A DNA stretch of 6,444 nt from Salinibacterium sp. (GTDB taxonomy: Bacteria > Actinomycetota > Actinomycetes > Actinomycetales > Microbacteriaceae), in NCBI GenBank assembly GCA_004297555.1, contig SCSV01000413.1, positions 1 to 6,444 on the forward strand, given 5' to 3'. Under the pieces are notes generated by a model. The model was given only the letters and a program-made list of their open reading frames with translations. It made no database searches and was not told the origin of the DNA. Position 1 is the stretch's first letter. Each line of letters opens with the position of its first letter. The translations under genes and the position numbers were made by a program. Below are positions 5,256-6,444 of the stretch, piece by piece.

Positions 5256-6444
5256 GTGAGCGGTGATGCCTCCTCGCTCCTCCGCCCGGAACATCCGGTC
5301 GCCAGGCCGCTTGCAACTCTCGTTCGCGACTTCGATCTCGACGTGCACGGGTCGGTCGACGGAATCGAAGTCACCGGCATCACGCTGGCGACCGACGACG
5401 TTCAGCCCGGTGACCTTTTCGTGGGCGTCAGGGGCGTCAAGGGCCACGGGGCGAGCTTCGCCGCAGCCGCTCAAGAAGCGGGTGCCGTCGCACTACTGAC
5501 TGACGCCGAGGGTGCGGAGATTGCTGCCGATAGTCCGCTGCCGATCATCATCGTCGAGTCCCCGCGCGAAGCGCTCGGTGCGATCTCCGCCTGGGTGTAC
5601 CGCACCTCTGAGTCGACCGCGCAGCTCTTCGGCGTCACCGGTACCAATGGCAAGACCTCAACCGCGCACTTGCTCGAAGGCATCCTCAAGCAACTCGGCC
5701 TCGTCACCGGACTCAGTTCGACCGCGGAGCGCCACATCGGCGACCTTACTGTGGTGAGCCGATTGACCACCCCAGAGGCCAGCGAGATGCACGCGCTGCT
5801 CGCCCGCATGCGGGAAAGCGAAGTACGGGCGGTGGCCATCGAAGTCAGCGCGCAGGCCCTCACCCGCAATCGAGTCGACGGTCTGCTCTTCGATGTCGTG
5901 GCCTTCACCAACCTCAGCCACGACCACCTCGACGACTACGCGGGCATGGACGAGTACTTCGCGTCGAAGCTCACGCTCTTCCAGCCCGATCGCGGCAAGC
6001 GCGGCGTTGTGTCGCTCGACTCGCCCTGGGGCAAGCGCATCGTCGAAGGCTCGCGCATCCCCGTCACCACGATTTCCGCCACGCCGGGCACCGACGCCGA
6101 GTGGACAGTCGAGATCGTGGACGAGAAGCCCGAGTACACCGAATTTACCCTCACCGGCCCCCACGGCCGCTCGCTCACCACGCGCGTGCCGATCATCGGC
6201 TGGCACATGGCAGCGAACGGCGCTCTCGCCATCGTGATGCTCGTCGAGGCCGGTTTTGAACTCGAGCGCATTGGCCACGCTCTCGATACGGCGGGCGGCA
6301 TTGTCGCCTACCTGCCCGGGCGCACCGAGCGGGTCTCCGGCGACCACGGCCCTTCCGTCTACGTTGACTTCGGACACAGCGCCGACGCCTTTCTCAACAC
6401 CCTCGCCGCCGTGCGCAAGTTCACCACAGGCCGCACGATCATGG
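5256..6444 (+). CDS. murE: UDP-N-acetylmuramoyl-tripeptide synthetase MurE, C-terminus cut by window
   Basis: MurE is the cytoplasmic ATP-dependent ligase that adds the third residue (meso-DAP, L-Lys or another diamino acid) to UDP-MurNAc-dipeptide. The window holds 396 residues of about 500, open to the edge. The N-terminal Mur ligase domain binds the UDP end (about 30-110, with GDLFVGVRGVKGHG). The central ATPase domain has the P-loop GTNGKT (129-134), TTPEASE (171-177), EVSAQAL, FTNLSHDHLDDYAGMDEYF, and SKLTLF with K238 at the position of the carbamylated lysine. The C-terminal domain begins near LPGRTERV and VYVDFGHSADAF. The motif that separates DAP-adding (DNPR) from Lys-adding enzymes lies beyond the window, so the amino acid is unknown. 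MurF and MurC/D share the fold, but the N-terminal domain, TTPEASE and position after ftsI indicate MurE. Confidence 0.95.
   Translation, partial: MSGDASSLLRPEHPVARPLATLVRDFDLDVHGSVDGIEVTGITLATDDVQPGDLFVGVRGVKGHGASFAAAAQEAGAVALLTDAEGAEIAADSPLPIIIVESPREALGAISAWVYRTSESTAQLFGVTGTNGKTSTAHLLEGILKQLGLVTGLSSTAERHIGDLTVVSRLTTPEASEMHALLARMRESEVRAVAIEVSAQALTRNRVDGLLFDVVAFTNLSHDHLDDYAGMDEYFASKLTLFQPDRGKRGVVSLDSPWGKRIVEGSRIPVTTISATPGTDAEWTVEIVDEKPEYTEFTLTGPHGRSLTTRVPIIGWHMAANGALAIVMLVEAGFELERIGHALDTAGGIVAYLPGRTERVSGDHGPSVYVDFGHSADAFLNTLAAVRKFTTGRTIM

Noticed and set aside
5658..6377. 239-codon minus-strand frame and a 114-codon plus-strand frame (5893-6237) inside murE
   Set aside because: murE reads without interruption through this whole region with its catalytic motifs, so these are shadows.
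1..6444. Possible mobile element, defence system or other accessory island
   Set aside because: All genes belong to the conserved dcw neighbourhood, in normal order, with no transposase, integrase, attachment repeats or obvious composition shift.

Overview
This is a vertically inherited actinobacterial chromosomal segment covering the start of the dcw (division and cell wall) cluster. The gene content and order are a polyprenyl synthetase facing left, then a DUF3040 membrane protein, mraZ, rsmH (mraW), an FtsL-like protein, ftsI (pbpB) and murE, all facing right. This matches the arrangement known from high-GC Actinobacteria such as Mycobacterium. The DUF3040 gene, the compact ftsI without PASTA domains and the MurE sequence style fit a Microbacteriaceae-like (Micrococcales) organism. 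That placement is an inference; I cannot name a genus. GC content looks to be in the low 60s per cent. I see no insertion sequence, CRISPR array, tRNA, rRNA or sign of recent transfer.

Layout. Bases 1-662 (minus strand) hold the N-terminal 220 residues of an isoprenyl diphosphate synthase, cut by the window edge. A short divergent region (663-737) separates it from the DUF3040 gene (738-1112). Two tandem UUCG-loop terminators (1153-1212) end that unit and insulate it from the dcw operon. The mraZ promoter follows. Three AAGTGG direct repeats with an exact 10-bp period lie across its spacer and -10 box and look like an MraZ autorepression operator. mraZ (1369-1800) is separated from rsmH (1902-2855) by 101 bases that fold on paper into a long rod-like hairpin, in the position of the described actinobacterial mraW RNA motif. 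rsmH overlaps the ftsL-like gene by ATGA, and ftsI follows after 24 bases. A 100-base gap with a plausible secondary promoter leads to murE (5256 to the window end, cut).

How the genes work together. The polyprenyl synthetase probably feeds isoprenoid chains to lipid metabolism, possibly including the undecaprenyl carrier. MraZ is the transcriptional regulator of the cluster and RsmH methylates 16S rRNA. FtsL and FtsI belong to the septal peptidoglycan machine. MurE adds the third amino acid of the peptidoglycan stem peptide in the cytoplasm. I found no undescribed protein system. The points most worth a second look are regulatory: the MraZ operator geometry, the structured mraZ-rsmH leader combined with the absence of a Shine-Dalgarno sequence for rsmH, and the inverted repeat around the murE promoter.
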